From Paragemmobacter ruber (GTDB lineage Bacteria > Pseudomonadota > Alphaproteobacteria > Rhodobacterales > Rhodobacteraceae), in NCBI RefSeq assembly GCF_009908315.1, contig NZ_JAAATW010000006.1:1-55903 (forward strand): 55,903 nt of DNA. The letters run 5' to 3'. A program made the translations under genes and the position numbers. The notes beneath the pieces are model-generated. The model saw only the letters and a program-made list of their open reading frames with translations. It was not told where the DNA came from and did not search any database. Positions 36,434-45,203 of the stretch are shown here, piece by piece. The first letter of the stretch is position 1; each line of letters begins with the position of its first letter.

Positions 36434-37375
36434 ATGCCGAAACCGAAAAGCCGCAAGGTCATCATCACCTGCGCCGTGACCGGCTCGATCCACACGCCCA
36501 CCATGTCGCCCCACCTGCCGATCACGCCCGCGGAGATCGCCACCAGCGCCATCGCCGCCGCCGAAGCCGGGGCCTCGATCTTGCACCTCCACGCCCGCGA
36601 TCCCAAGGACGGTCGCCCGACCCCCGATCCAGAGGTCTTCCGCGCCTTCCTGCCCCAGATCCACGCGGCCACCGACGCCGTCATCAACATCACCACTGGC
36701 GGCGGCCACAACATGACCGTGCAGGACCGCCTGGCCGCCCCCCTCGCCTTCAAGCCCGAGATGTGCTCGCTGAACATGGGCTCGATGAACTTTGGCCTCT
36801 TTCCCCTGAAAGACCGATACCCGTCCTGGAAACACGAATGGGAGCCCGCCTATCTGGAAAACTCGCGTGATTTCATTTTCCGGAACACTTTCAAGGACAT
36901 CGAATACATCCTGAAGCATCTGGGCGAGGACTGCGGAACACGGTTCGAGTTCGAATGCTACGACGTCGGCCACCTTTACACGCTTGCGCATTTCCTCGAT
37001 CGCGGGTTGGTCCAGGCGCCACTCTTCATCCAGACGATCTTTGGCATCCTTGGCGGAATTGGCGCCGATCCGCGCCACCTGATCCACATGCGCGAAACCG
37101 CCGATCGTCTGTTTGGCGATGCCTATGAATGGTCGATCCTTGCAGCCGGGCGCCACCAGATGGGGCTTGCGACCATGGGCGCCGTCATGGGCGGGAATGT
37201 GCGGGTGGGGTTGGAGGACAGCCTCTATCTGGGCAAAGGGACGCTGGCGGAAAGCAACGCGGCTCAGGTCAGCCGCATCCGCACCATCCTGACCGAACTG
37301 TCACTTGACATCGCGACCCCCTCCGAAGCGCGGGCGATGCTTGACCTCAAGGGCGCGGCGGCGACCGCGCTGTGA
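36434..37375 (+). CDS. Beta-keto acid cleavage enzyme (BKACE, DUF849)
   Basis: This 313-aa TIM barrel belongs to the BKACE family, which condenses acetyl-CoA with a 3-keto acid and yields acetoacetate plus a shortened acyl-CoA. The Zn-binding His51-x-His53 is in SILHLHARDP. NITTGGG follows, and the catalytic Glu lies in GNVRVGLEDSLYLG near the C-terminus. The family start ITCAVTGSIHTP is typical. It is in one operon with the 3-hydroxyacid dehydrogenase (12-bp gap, AAGGAGCCTTCC before the ATG). The substrate is unknown; candidates include sugar-acid-derived or carnitine-like 3-keto acids. Confidence 0.92.
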   Translation: MPKPKSRKVIITCAVTGSIHTPTMSPHLPITPAEIATSAIAAAEAGASILHLHARDPKDGRPTPDPEVFRAFLPQIHAATDAVINITTGGGHNMTVQDRLAAPLAFKPEMCSLNMGSMNFGLFPLKDRYPSWKHEWEPAYLENSRDFIFRNTFKDIEYILKHLGEDCGTRFEFECYDVGHLYTLAHFLDRGLVQAPLFIQTIFGILGGIGADPRHLIHMRETADRLFGDAYEWSILAAGRHQMGLATMGAVMGGNVRVGLEDSLYLGKGTLAESNAAQVSRIRTILTELSLDIATPSEARAMLDLKGAAATAL

Positions 37376-37898
37376 CGGCGTGGCGCTGGTCATGCGGCAG
37401 ACCGTCCGAAGCACCCGCCTGATCCGGCCGCCCAGCGTAGGCCAGCCAAGGCCATCCCTGGGCACCGGGCGGCAGCGGCGCGGGCACGCAGGACCGCCCA
37501 TCTCGCGCGGGCCGCGCAGGGCGCGCGCGGGGGATACCCCCCGCGCGCCCTGCCAGACTGCCCCGCCAAACCCGGGTGCCTGCCATGGGCTTGATCGGGG
37601 TTTCTGCGCGTGCCCTGCACGGGAAAGGGGCAGCATCGGACAGCATCCGCACCGACACAGCGTCGGTCAAAGGCATGGATGCCAACGCCGATACTGTGGA
37701 CTTCGGCGGCTTGCGGCGATCAGGGATTGCGCGCGACCCGTCGCTGCGTGCCTTTCAGGGAACCTTGCCATCGCCACGATCAAGGTCTGGCCAATCACGG
37801 TGCGGGCGCCCATCCTTGCTTGCGCCCGTCCGCGACTTGGCCGAAATTGCAGGGGGCGGCCAAATACTGCCCGTCCCGGCCCAGTTCGCGGTGATGAC
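37376..37898. other. Gene-free stretch with a large GC hairpin
   Basis: A long hairpin at 37516-37553 (about 16 paired bases with a 2-nt bulge; GCAGGGCGCGCG against CGCGCGCCCTGC around a GGGGGATACCCCC apex) lies 140 nt after the BKACE stop and may end that transcript. The remaining frames are composition-driven. The GntR gene begins at 37899 without a strong visible promoter. Confidence 0.5.
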
Positions 37899-38669
37899 AT
37901 GAACCATTCTCCTCCGCCCGACTCCGCGCCGCGCTCTCCCCAAGGCCGTCGTCCGACCGCCGCGCCCGATCTGCAACTGCCCGAGGGTGACGCCCCGATC
38001 GAGCGCAAGGTCTATGACGCGCTACGCTATGCGCTGATGTCGGGGCGGATGATGCCGGGGCAGATGCTGACGTCGCGCTCGCTATCGGACATGCTGGGAG
38101 TAAGCCACACACCCATCATGGCCGCGCTGAAGCGGCTTGAGGCTGACAAGGTGCTTGCGGGCCGCAACCGCAGCGCCTTCTACGTCAGCGAACCCGACCG
38201 CGACGAGTTTCACGAAATCCTCGACATCCGCCTTGTGCTAGAGGTCATGGCGCTGCGCCGCGCTGTACGGAACATCACCCCCGAAACACTCGCCAGGCTG
38301 CGCATCATCAACCAGTCATGGCTTTCCGTCGGCACGATTGCAGAAGGCCCCGCCACCCTGACCGCCGATGTGCTGGTTGAGCGGAAGCGCGCCGCCCTCG
38401 CCGCCAACTTCCGCTTCCATTTCGAAATCTACCGGCATTGTGGCTCAGCCACGCTGGTCGATCTGATCGAACGCTTCTGGCTGCGGATTGGCCCGATGCT
38501 GCATCGGTATTTCGCCGCCGATACCGTCGCCTCGATGACCGACGCCCACGAAGATATCTTGCGGGCGCTTGAGAACCGCGATGCCGAAGGGGCCGAACTC
38601 GCGCTGCGCTATGACCTGAGCACCGCCTTCGCGGTGATCGTCCCGCAGTTGCGCCGAAGCGGCGGCTGA
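37899..38669 (+). CDS. GntR family regulator (FCD subfamily)
   Basis: This 256-aa regulator has a disordered Pro-rich head, then a winged helix (IERKVYDALRYALMSGRMMPG, here GQMLTSRSLSDMLGVSHTPI) and an all-helical FCD ligand domain (FHEILDIRLVLEVMALRRAV; FRFHFEIYRHCGS with a metal-type His). FCD regulators usually sense small organic acids. The ATG at 37899 has only a poor ribosome binding site. It probably controls the upstream dehydrogenase-BKACE operon through 35044-35059. Confidence 0.88.
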   Translation: MNHSPPPDSAPRSPQGRRPTAAPDLQLPEGDAPIERKVYDALRYALMSGRMMPGQMLTSRSLSDMLGVSHTPIMAALKRLEADKVLAGRNRSAFYVSEPDRDEFHEILDIRLVLEVMALRRAVRNITPETLARLRIINQSWLSVGTIAEGPATLTADVLVERKRAALAANFRFHFEIYRHCGSATLVDLIERFWLRIGPMLHRYFAADTVASMTDAHEDILRALENRDAEGAELALRYDLSTAFAVIVPQLRRSGG

Positions 38670-38996
38670 CCACGCGCCGCGACCGTGCCAAGGGAACGCT
38701 GGTCGGGGTTCTGTTGACCTTTCGTCTTTCGCAGCCCGCCCCATTTCGATCAGTCAAGACCGGTCGCGCGATCATCCCCCGCGCTGGGATGCCCCGCATC
38801 CGCGTCCCGCTTTCGGTTTGGAAGCTGGCCGATATCCGTCACCAACGCGGTATCCAGACCGGCAACGAAACTGCGCTGCATCGTCGGACCACCCGTTCTG
38901 TCGGCCAAGCGGGCGGTTGCCCGCGATCGGCGGTTCTCACCCCTGCGCGTTGGCCCTATAGTGCCGTTCCCAAGGCGGGACGCGACAAGGCAGGGC
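38670..38996. other. Gene-free stretch before the second LacI gene
   Basis: I see no gene and no clear hairpin. It should hold the promoter of the LacI gene at 38997, but no convincing -35/-10 pair stands out. Confidence 0.4.
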
Positions 38997-39986
38997 ATGG
39001 CAGTCACACTCAAGGACGTGGCAGAACGCGCGGGGGTCTCGCGCTCCGCGGTGTCGCGCGCCTTCACCGAAGGCGCCTCGGTTTCGGCCCGGACCCGCGC
39101 CAAGGTGGCGCGCGCGGCCGAAGAGCTGGGCTATGCGCCCAACGCCCTGGCCTCCAGCCTCACGACGGGGCGGACGAAACTCATCGGCCTGATCGCGAAC
39201 AATTTCCACAATCCCCTGATCCTCGAGGTGTTCGATCTCTTTACCCGGGGGTTGCAGGATCGCGGCCTGCGCCCCCTTCTTGTCAACCTCAGCGGGGCGA
39301 CCGACCCCGCCGCCTCGGTCCGCATGCTGCGGCAATATTCGGTGGATGGCGTCATCGTCGCCTCCTCCACCCTGCCCCCCAGCTTTGCCGCCGCCTTCCG
39401 GCAGGCAGGCCTGCCCGTCGTCCACGCCTTCGGTCGGCCTGTCCCCGCGCCCGAGGTGCCCGTGGTGGGCATCGACAACTTTGCCTGCGGGCAGTTGGCC
39501 GCAGAAACCCTCATCCGGCGGGGCTATGCGCGTGTTGCCTTTCTCGGCGGCCCGCAAAGCGCCACCTCGACCCAGGACCGCGCGGCGGGTTTCCTCGCCG
39601 TCCTGCGGGATCATCCGCAGATCACGGTCAGCGCAAGCTATGCCTGCGACTACACCTTTGATGCCGGGCGTGCCGAAATGCAGCGCCTGCTCGCCGCCTC
39701 GCCCGCCGAGGCGTATTTTTGCGGCGATGACCTGCTGGCTGTCGGCGCGCTCAGCGCCATCACGGGATCAGGCCGGTCGGTGCCCGGCGATATCGGCCTG
39801 ATCGGCCTGAACGACATGGAGATGTCGCGCTGGCAGAACATCGCCCTGACGACCATCCGCCAGCCCGTCGCCGACATCATCGCCGCCGCGATCGACCTTG
39901 TGGTGGCCACGATCGAACAGCCCGACCGCCCCCCCGAAGTCCGCCTCTTTCCCTGCACGCTGGTCGAACGCGCCAGCTTGCGCTAG
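38997..39986 (+). CDS. LacI-family transcriptional regulator (inositol-type locus)
   Basis: This 329-aa LacI protein has a standard helix-turn-helix (VTLKDVAERAGVSRSAVSRAF), hinge region (NALASSLTTGRTKLIGLI) and effector domain (LILEVFDLFTRGLQDRG; YFCGDDLLAVGALSAI). I start it at the ATG at 38997, which gives MAVTLKDVAERAG, the usual LacI opening. Its last four bases overlap the convergent dehydrogenase gene. The likely operator is the perfect palindrome at 43182-43197, which has the central CG step preferred by LacI proteins. Confidence 0.9.
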   Translation: MAVTLKDVAERAGVSRSAVSRAFTEGASVSARTRAKVARAAEELGYAPNALASSLTTGRTKLIGLIANNFHNPLILEVFDLFTRGLQDRGLRPLLVNLSGATDPAASVRMLRQYSVDGVIVASSTLPPSFAAAFRQAGLPVVHAFGRPVPAPEVPVVGIDNFACGQLAAETLIRRGYARVAFLGGPQSATSTQDRAAGFLAVLRDHPQITVSASYACDYTFDAGRAEMQRLLAASPAEAYFCGDDLLAVGALSAITGSGRSVPGDIGLIGLNDMEMSRWQNIALTTIRQPVADIIAAAIDLVVATIEQPDRPPEVRLFPCTLVERASLR

Positions 39987-41116
39987 CGGAACATAGGGGG
40001 GCGCGCGTCCAACCATGCCCCGCCCGCCTTGGCCGATGCTACGGCACCATGCACCGCCGCCATCGACCGAACACCGCTTGCCGCCAAGGGCAATCCGTCG
40101 CGCAGCTGCCCCCGGATCGCATCCGCCAGATCGCAATAGATGTTCGCCACCGCCATGGGAAAGCCCTCGGGATGGGCAATCGCCACCCGGCTCAATCGCT
40201 TGGCGTCCGCATAAAGCCCCGCCTCACCCTTTTCCATGATCTGGGTCCGTCCGCCCACCGGGGTATAGATCAACTGGTTGGGCTGCTCGGACGCCCATCG
40301 CAGCCCCCCCGTCTCGCCAAACACCTGAATATCGAACCCATGCTGGCGCCCGATGGCGACCGAGGATGTCCACAGCCGCCCGACCGTCCCGCGCGACAGC
40401 CGAAAGTTCACCATCGCATCATCCTCCAGCACGCGGCTGGGAATGGTCGATGCGAAGTCCGCCGAAAGCGTCTCCACTTCATCATCGCAGATGAAACTTG
40501 CCATATGCAACGCGTGGATGCCGCAATCGGCAAACTGCCCCGAAACCCCCGCCATCGCCGGATCATAACGCCAGCGGACGCGCGGATTGTCGGCATCCGT
40601 CGCATCGCCATGATGCCCGTGGCTGAAATTCGTCACCACCAGCCGCACGCGCCCGATATCCCCTGTCCGCACCATGGCGCGCGCCTGCCGCACCATCGGA
40701 TAGGCAGAATAGCAATAGTTCACCGCGCAGAGGCGCCCCGTGCGCGCGGCCACCCGGACGATCTCTTCGCCCTCTTCCACCGTCATGGTCATGGGCTTTT
40801 CGCATAGAACGTGAAACCCCGCCTCAAGGAAGGCCTTGGTGATCTCGAAATGCGTGGCATTGGGCGTGGCGACCGTCACCAGATCCACCCGATCCTCGCG
40901 CCCCCGCTCGCCCGCCAGCATCTCGGCCCAGTCGCCATAGGCCCGGTCCGCCGCGATGCCCAAGCGCTGCGCGTAGTCCCGGCCCACCTCTGGCCGGTGA
41001 TCCAGCGCCCCGGCGACAAAGGCGAAATGCCCATCCGCCTGCGCCCCCAAGCGATGCGCCGGTCCGATCTGGCTGCCCTCACCGCCGCCGATCATGCCCC
41101 AGTTCAGCTTTTTCAT
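39983..41116 (-). CDS. Gfo/Idh/MocA family oxidoreductase (inositol/sugar dehydrogenase)
   Basis: This 377-aa dehydrogenase starts MKKLNWGMIGGGEGSQIGPAHR, with the Rossmann fingerprint GGGEGS. The catalytic EKPMTM loop is intact (LCEKPMTMTVEEGE), and the C-terminal domain has SGQFADCGIHALHMASFI, with His/Asp residues typical of substrate binding. Such enzymes oxidise myo- or scyllo-inositol and related sugars to the ketone. The ATG at 41116 follows GGGGGGG; a GTG two codons earlier is possible. It is third in a minus-strand operon with the IolE-like gene (12-bp gap). Confidence 0.88.
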   Translation of the reverse strand: MKKLNWGMIGGGEGSQIGPAHRLGAQADGHFAFVAGALDHRPEVGRDYAQRLGIAADRAYGDWAEMLAGERGREDRVDLVTVATPNATHFEITKAFLEAGFHVLCEKPMTMTVEEGEEIVRVAARTGRLCAVNYCYSAYPMVRQARAMVRTGDIGRVRLVVTNFSHGHHGDATDADNPRVRWRYDPAMAGVSGQFADCGIHALHMASFICDDEVETLSADFASTIPSRVLEDDAMVNFRLSRGTVGRLWTSSVAIGRQHGFDIQVFGETGGLRWASEQPNQLIYTPVGGRTQIMEKGEAGLYADAKRLSRVAIAHPEGFPMAVANIYCDLADAIRGQLRDGLPLAASGVRSMAAVHGAVASAKAGGAWLDARPPMFR

Positions 41117-41128
41117 GTCCACCCCCCC

Positions 41129-42019
41129 TCAGAACCCGATCGAGGAAAGATAGCCCCGGTTCCTGCGCGCATCTTCCGCGGGGCGCACATCCAGCGTCGG
41201 GTCGCAATCCTGCTCTACCGTGCACCACCCCTGAAATCCTGCCTCCAACAGGATCTGCCGCACCGCGGGAAAATCCACATCCCCCGTGCCAAGATTGCAG
41301 AAGATCCCCTGCCCGCAGGCATCATAGAACCCCGTGCTGTTGGCAATCGCACGGGCCTTCACGACCGGGTCGATATCCTTGAAATGCATATAGGAAATCC
41401 GCCCGATATGCCGCCGCATGAAGGCCACGGGATCGAACCCCGCATAGGAATGATGCCCGGTGTCGAAACAGATCTTCAGGATGCCTTCATCCACCTCATC
41501 CAGCAGCCGCTCCAACTCGGGCTCAAAGTCGATGAACCCCGCCGCATGGGCGTGGATGCCCACGATCAGGCCGTAATCCTCGGCCCCCATCCGCGCCACC
41601 GTGGCGATGCGGTCGCGGAACGCGGCCCATTCCGCCGCATCCATCTGCTCGGCCGCCGCCGCCCGGCCCGCCGTCGGCGCCCGGCGCGGCGAGATGGAAT
41701 CGATCAGCACAAGATGCCGCGCCCCATGCGCCAAAAGCGCCCGGCACGTCCGCCGCGCGGCATCCATCACCTCATCCCATTTCGCCGGGTCGTGAAAGGG
41801 CCGGAACACCACCCCCCCGATCAGTTCCATCCCGTGATCATCCAGCGCCGCACCCAAGACATCCGGATCTTCCGGCATGAACCCGACAGGACCCAGCTCG
41901 ATGCCCCGATATCCCGCCGCCGCGCATTCTGCCAGCACCTGCCGCCACGGCGGGTTGCGCGGATCCCCTGCAAACTCCACACCCCAGGAACAGGGCGCAT
42001 TTCCGATGCGAATGGTCAT
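41129..42019 (-). CDS. Inosose dehydratase-like TIM barrel (IolE/MocC family)
   Basis: This 296-aa TIM barrel starts IGNAPCSWGVEFA, which with ELGPVGFMPEDP and IGGVVFRPFHDP marks the IolE/MocC group. Metal ligands probably include Asp/His in KICFDTGHHSY, His in ISYMHFKDID and Glu in WCTVEQD. IolE dehydrates scyllo-inosose to the trihydroxycyclohexanedione; MocC acts in rhizopine breakdown. With the adjacent dehydrogenases and iolCBJ, an inosose dehydratase role is most likely, but an epimerase acting on a keto-inositol is possible. The ATG at 42019 follows GAGGATAAC. Confidence 0.8.
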   Translation of the reverse strand: MTIRIGNAPCSWGVEFAGDPRNPPWRQVLAECAAAGYRGIELGPVGFMPEDPDVLGAALDDHGMELIGGVVFRPFHDPAKWDEVMDAARRTCRALLAHGARHLVLIDSISPRRAPTAGRAAAAEQMDAAEWAAFRDRIATVARMGAEDYGLIVGIHAHAAGFIDFEPELERLLDEVDEGILKICFDTGHHSYAGFDPVAFMRRHIGRISYMHFKDIDPVVKARAIANSTGFYDACGQGIFCNLGTGDVDFPAVRQILLEAGFQGWCTVEQDCDPTLDVRPAEDARRNRGYLSSIGF

Positions 42020-42026
42020 GTTATCC

Positions 42027-43142
42027 TCACCCTTGCGCGACAGCGTGCCATTGCCCGTCTTCCGCCGCCTTGAACGCCGTCTCGATGATCGCCGATACGG
42101 CAAGCCCGTCACGGAAGGTGGGCCAGACCGGGCGCCCCGTGGCGATCGCCTGCAGAAAATCCCGCGCCTCGATGATGATCTGGTCCTGATAGCCGGTGCC
42201 ATGACCGGGACCCTGGCAGAAGGCGAGGTAATCGGGATGCCGGGGGCCGGTCAGGATACGCGTGAACCCCCGCGTCGCCTCGGGCCCGTCAGCGCGGTAC
42301 AGCCAGACCGCGTTCTGATCTTCCTGATCGAAGCGGATCGCGCCCTTCGTGCCGTGAATTTCATAGGCATAGCCCATCTTCCGCCCCGTCGCCACGCGGC
42401 TGACAAACAGATGCCCCATCACACCGGACGCAAAGCGCAACATCATCTGCGCCTGATCGTCGTTGTCCACAGCAACCGGCCCCGCCGGCCCGGGCCGCAC
42501 CGCGTGCACCGTCTCGATCCGCGCCGAAAGCGCCTCCACCGGCCCCATCAGCGCCAGCAGGCAATTGATCGGATGCGGCGCCAGATCGCCCATCGTGCCA
42601 TTCGCCCGCCCTGTCGTGCGCCAGGTCGCAGGCAATGCGGGATCGGCCAGAAAATCCTCTGTATGCTCGCCGCGAAACCATGTCACGCGGCCGATCGCGC
42701 CCTCGGCCAACAGCTGCCGCACGAATTGCGTGGCAGGCGTGCGCACATAGTTGAACCCGATCATGTTGGGCAACCCGGAGGTCTCTGCCGCCGCCACCAT
42801 CGCCCGGGCATCCGCCAGCGACGCCCCGAGCGGCTTTTCGCAGAACACCGGCTTTCCCGCCGCAAACGCCGCCTCGGCGATCGCGCGGTGCGTCTCTTGC
42901 GGCGATGCGATCACCACCGCCCCCACGCGCGGATCACCCACCACATCACGCCAGCTTTCGGCGGCCCGGGCAAAGCCATAGGAACGCGCGTGGCGCTCTG
43001 CCGAGGCAAGGCTTGTGGCCGCGATCACCTCGAGCCGGGGCCGCAGGGCGGTGTCGAACACCGCCCCCACAGCAGAATAGGCCACGGCATGGGCCTTGCC
43101 CATATATCCGCCGCCGATCAGTCCGATGCCGATCTCTGCCAC
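42027..43142 (-). CDS. Gfo/Idh/MocA family oxidoreductase (second, first gene of the minus arm)
   Basis: This 371-aa dehydrogenase has the fingerprint GIGLIGGGYMGKAHA, the catalytic loop FCEKPLGASLADA and NGTMGDLAPHPINCLLAL in the substrate domain. It differs clearly from the neighbour at 39983, so the pair may act on different stereoisomers (for example myo- and scyllo- or chiro-inositol). The start is a GTG at 43142 with GGGAGGCTTTCT upstream; no ATG fits. It is divergent from iolC across the operator at 43182-43197. Confidence 0.86.
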   Translation of the reverse strand: MAEIGIGLIGGGYMGKAHAVAYSAVGAVFDTALRPRLEVIAATSLASAERHARSYGFARAAESWRDVVGDPRVGAVVIASPQETHRAIAEAAFAAGKPVFCEKPLGASLADARAMVAAAETSGLPNMIGFNYVRTPATQFVRQLLAEGAIGRVTWFRGEHTEDFLADPALPATWRTTGRANGTMGDLAPHPINCLLALMGPVEALSARIETVHAVRPGPAGPVAVDNDDQAQMMLRFASGVMGHLFVSRVATGRKMGYAYEIHGTKGAIRFDQEDQNAVWLYRADGPEATRGFTRILTGPRHPDYLAFCQGPGHGTGYQDQIIIEARDFLQAIATGRPVWPTFRDGLAVSAIIETAFKAAEDGQWHAVAQG

Positions 43143-43181
43143 AGAAAGCCTCCCCGCTTTCAGCACCGACCGCGACGCTTG

Positions 43182-43209
43182 TTGCAACCGGTTGCAAAAG
43201 CTGTATCCT
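43182..43209 (+). promoter_or_regulatory. LacI-type operator and iolC promoter
   Basis: TTGCAACC-GGTTGCAA (43182-43197) is a perfect 16-bp palindrome with a central CG, the classic LacI-family operator form. It overlaps a plausible promoter for the plus arm: TTGCAA as -35 and TATCCT (43204-43209) as -10, spaced 16. The operator lies 40 bp from the minus-arm start, so one regulator could control both arms. Confidence 0.65.
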
Positions 43210-43265
43210 CAGGTCCCAGCACAGGCAAGCCCCGTTTCACGACGCACAGGCAAAAGGGGGAAACC

Positions 43266-43355
43266 ATGACCCACCCGAAAGGCCACGTCCCCCTGCCCGC
43301 CCACCCGGGCCGCGCGCGCGGCCTTTGGCCTGTATCGGCGCGGTACGTTCCATGA
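43266..43355 (+). CDS. 29-aa leader ORF coupled to iolC
   Basis: An ATG after AAAAGGGGGAAACC opens a 29-codon frame (MTHPKGHVPLPAHPGRARG at its start) whose TGA overlaps the ATGATG start of iolC. iolC has no ribosome binding site of its own, so its translation probably depends on ribosomes finishing this leader. A perfect 16-bp GC palindrome (43308-43323) lies inside the leader. It could be a regulatory leader peptide or an N-terminal remnant. Confidence 0.45.
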   Translation: MTHPKGHVPLPAHPGRARGLWPVSARYVP

Positions 43356-44365
43356 TGCCCATCCTCGACCGCCTGTCAGGGCGCAACTTCCTTGTCATCG
43401 GGCGGGCGGGCCTTGATCTTTATGCCGATCCGCCCGGAACCCGCACCGAAGATGCCACCCGCTTTACCGCGGCCCTCGGCGGATCATCGGCCAACATCGC
43501 CGTGGGTCTGGTCAAGCTGGGCTGCCGCGCCGCCCTTGTGACCTGCGTCTCTGACGATGCCATCGGCCGCTTCTGCCGCAACGCGCTGTCGCGCTACGGC
43601 GTCGATCAAGGCCATGTCCGCAGCGTGGCGGGCGAGGCGCGCAATTCGCTGGCCGTCGTCGAAACCCGGCTCGAGGATTGCCAATCCGTCATCTACCGCA
43701 ACAACGCCGCCGATTTCGCGATGACCTCGGCAGATGTCCAAGGGATCGACTTCACCGCCTATTCCGCCCTGATCACCACCGGCACCGTCCTCGCGGCCGA
43801 GCCGTCGCGCAGCGCGGCCTTTCACGCCTTCACCCGCGCCCGCGCCGCAGGACTGCCCCTCATCTTCGATCTGGACTACCGCCCCTACTCGTGGCGCTCC
43901 CGCACGGAGGCGGCCGATGTCTATTCGAAAGCCGCAGCAAACTGCGACGTGATCATCGGCAATGAAGAAGAGTTCGCCGTCATGGCGGGCGATCCCGACC
44001 AGGGCCTTGCCGCAGCCCGCAGCCTCGCCCGGCAGACCGCCCAGATCGTCATCTTCAAGATGGGCGAAGCGGGCGCGATCACCCTCACCCCCGATAGTGA
44101 ATTCGGCACCGGCATCTACCGCACCGCTGCCCTCAAGCCCACCGGAGCGGGCGACAGCTTCCTCGCCGGTCTTATCGCCAGCCTCGCCAGCGGCCACCCC
44201 CTTCGCTCGGCCGTTTTGCGCGGGTCCGCCGCGGCCGCCATGGTCGTCGCCCGTGTCGGCTGCGCCCCCGCCCTGCCCGACACGGCAGAGCTTGATGCCT
44301 TCCTCGCAACCCACCCCGGCCCGACCGCAGGCAGACAGGACCCCCATGCACATCGCCCCGCATGA
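43352..44365 (+). CDS. iolC: 5-dehydro-2-deoxygluconokinase (PfkB family)
   Basis: This 337-aa kinase phosphorylates 2-deoxy-5-keto-gluconate in inositol breakdown. The PfkB fold shows LVIGRAGLDLYADP at the start, GGSSANIAVGLVKLG (residues 43-57), FDLDYRPYSW and the anion-hole/catalytic GAGD at 265-268 (KPTGAGDSFLAG). It ends without the DUF2090 aldolase-like domain that many alphaproteobacterial IolC proteins carry as a fusion, consistent with the separate aldolase gene downstream. Two adjacent ATGs (43352 and 43355) could start it. It overlaps iolB by 20 nt. Confidence 0.88.
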   Translation: MMPILDRLSGRNFLVIGRAGLDLYADPPGTRTEDATRFTAALGGSSANIAVGLVKLGCRAALVTCVSDDAIGRFCRNALSRYGVDQGHVRSVAGEARNSLAVVETRLEDCQSVIYRNNAADFAMTSADVQGIDFTAYSALITTGTVLAAEPSRSAAFHAFTRARAAGLPLIFDLDYRPYSWRSRTEAADVYSKAAANCDVIIGNEEEFAVMAGDPDQGLAAARSLARQTAQIVIFKMGEAGAITLTPDSEFGTGIYRTAALKPTGAGDSFLAGLIASLASGHPLRSAVLRGSAAAAMVVARVGCAPALPDTAELDAFLATHPGPTAGRQDPHAHRPA

Positions 44366-45203
44366 CAACGCCAACCGCCCCATCGTGGACTGCAACGATC
44401 CGCGGGTGCCGTTGGTCTATTTCAACATCCTCAACCTGAAAGCGGGCGAAACCTTTCACTACCGCACGCCCGGCTATGAAACCTGCATCGTCCCCGCCAC
44501 CGGCACCGTGACGGTCGAAACACTGGGTGAAACCTATGCCGACATCGGTCAGCGCGGCGTCGATGTCTGGGATGGCGAACCCGAAGCGGTCTATATCCCC
44601 GCTGATGCGCCCGCCCGCATCACCGCCCGGACGGACACGGAAACCTTCATCGCGGGCGCGCGCTTTTCCGAAACCCTCCGCCCCTTCGCCATCCGTGCCG
44701 CCGATATCGACCCGGTCCAATACGGCTCGGACGACACGAAAACCCACCGCAAGATCAAGCACATCCTCGGGACCAAATACCATGACCGCGTCGGTCGCCT
44801 GCTGGTGTCGGAACTCTATACCGTCGGCGCGGGGGGCTGGTCCGGCTTTCCCAGCCACAAGCACGACACCGACCGCCACGATCCAGCCACGGGCGAGCTG
44901 ATCGAAACCCGCCATGATGAATGTTACAACTTCCGCTTCCGCCCCGATGTCGGATCTGGCCTGCAGATGATGCAACGCAGCGAAGATGAACCCGGCGATG
45001 CCTACCACATCATGAACCGATCCACCGTCCTCATCGACAAGGGCTATCATCCCTGCTGCGTCCTGCCGGGTTATGAGATGTATTACTTCACCATCCTCGG
45101 CGGGCAGAGCCAGCGCAGCCTGAAACAGTATTTCCAACCCACCCACGCGGGTCAGCTGCACACGATCCCAGGCATCATGGACATGGTGGCCAAGTTCAAA
45201 TGA
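44346..45203 (+). CDS. iolB: 5-deoxy-glucuronate isomerase
   Basis: This 285-aa bicupin isomerises 5-deoxy-glucuronate to 2-deoxy-5-keto-gluconate. Recognisable parts are LVYFNILNLKAGETFHYRTPGYETCIVP in the first cupin and GGWSGFPSHKHDTDRHDP with the metal-binding His-x-His and the later ECYNFRF Glu in the second. The C-terminal PGYEMYYFTILGG is typical of IolB. The ATG at 44346 lies inside the end of iolC; its stop overlaps the iolJ start as ATGA, so the three genes are translationally coupled. Confidence 0.94.
   Translation: MHIAPHDNANRPIVDCNDPRVPLVYFNILNLKAGETFHYRTPGYETCIVPATGTVTVETLGETYADIGQRGVDVWDGEPEAVYIPADAPARITARTDTETFIAGARFSETLRPFAIRAADIDPVQYGSDDTKTHRKIKHILGTKYHDRVGRLLVSELYTVGAGGWSGFPSHKHDTDRHDPATGELIETRHDECYNFRFRPDVGSGLQMMQRSEDEPGDAYHIMNRSTVLIDKGYHPCCVLPGYEMYYFTILGGQSQRSLKQYFQPTHAGQLHTIPGIMDMVAKFK

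Noticed and set aside
37576-37902. 108-codon plus-strand frame before the GntR gene
   Set aside because: No ribosome binding site, no recognisable segment, and composition matches spacer rather than coding DNA.
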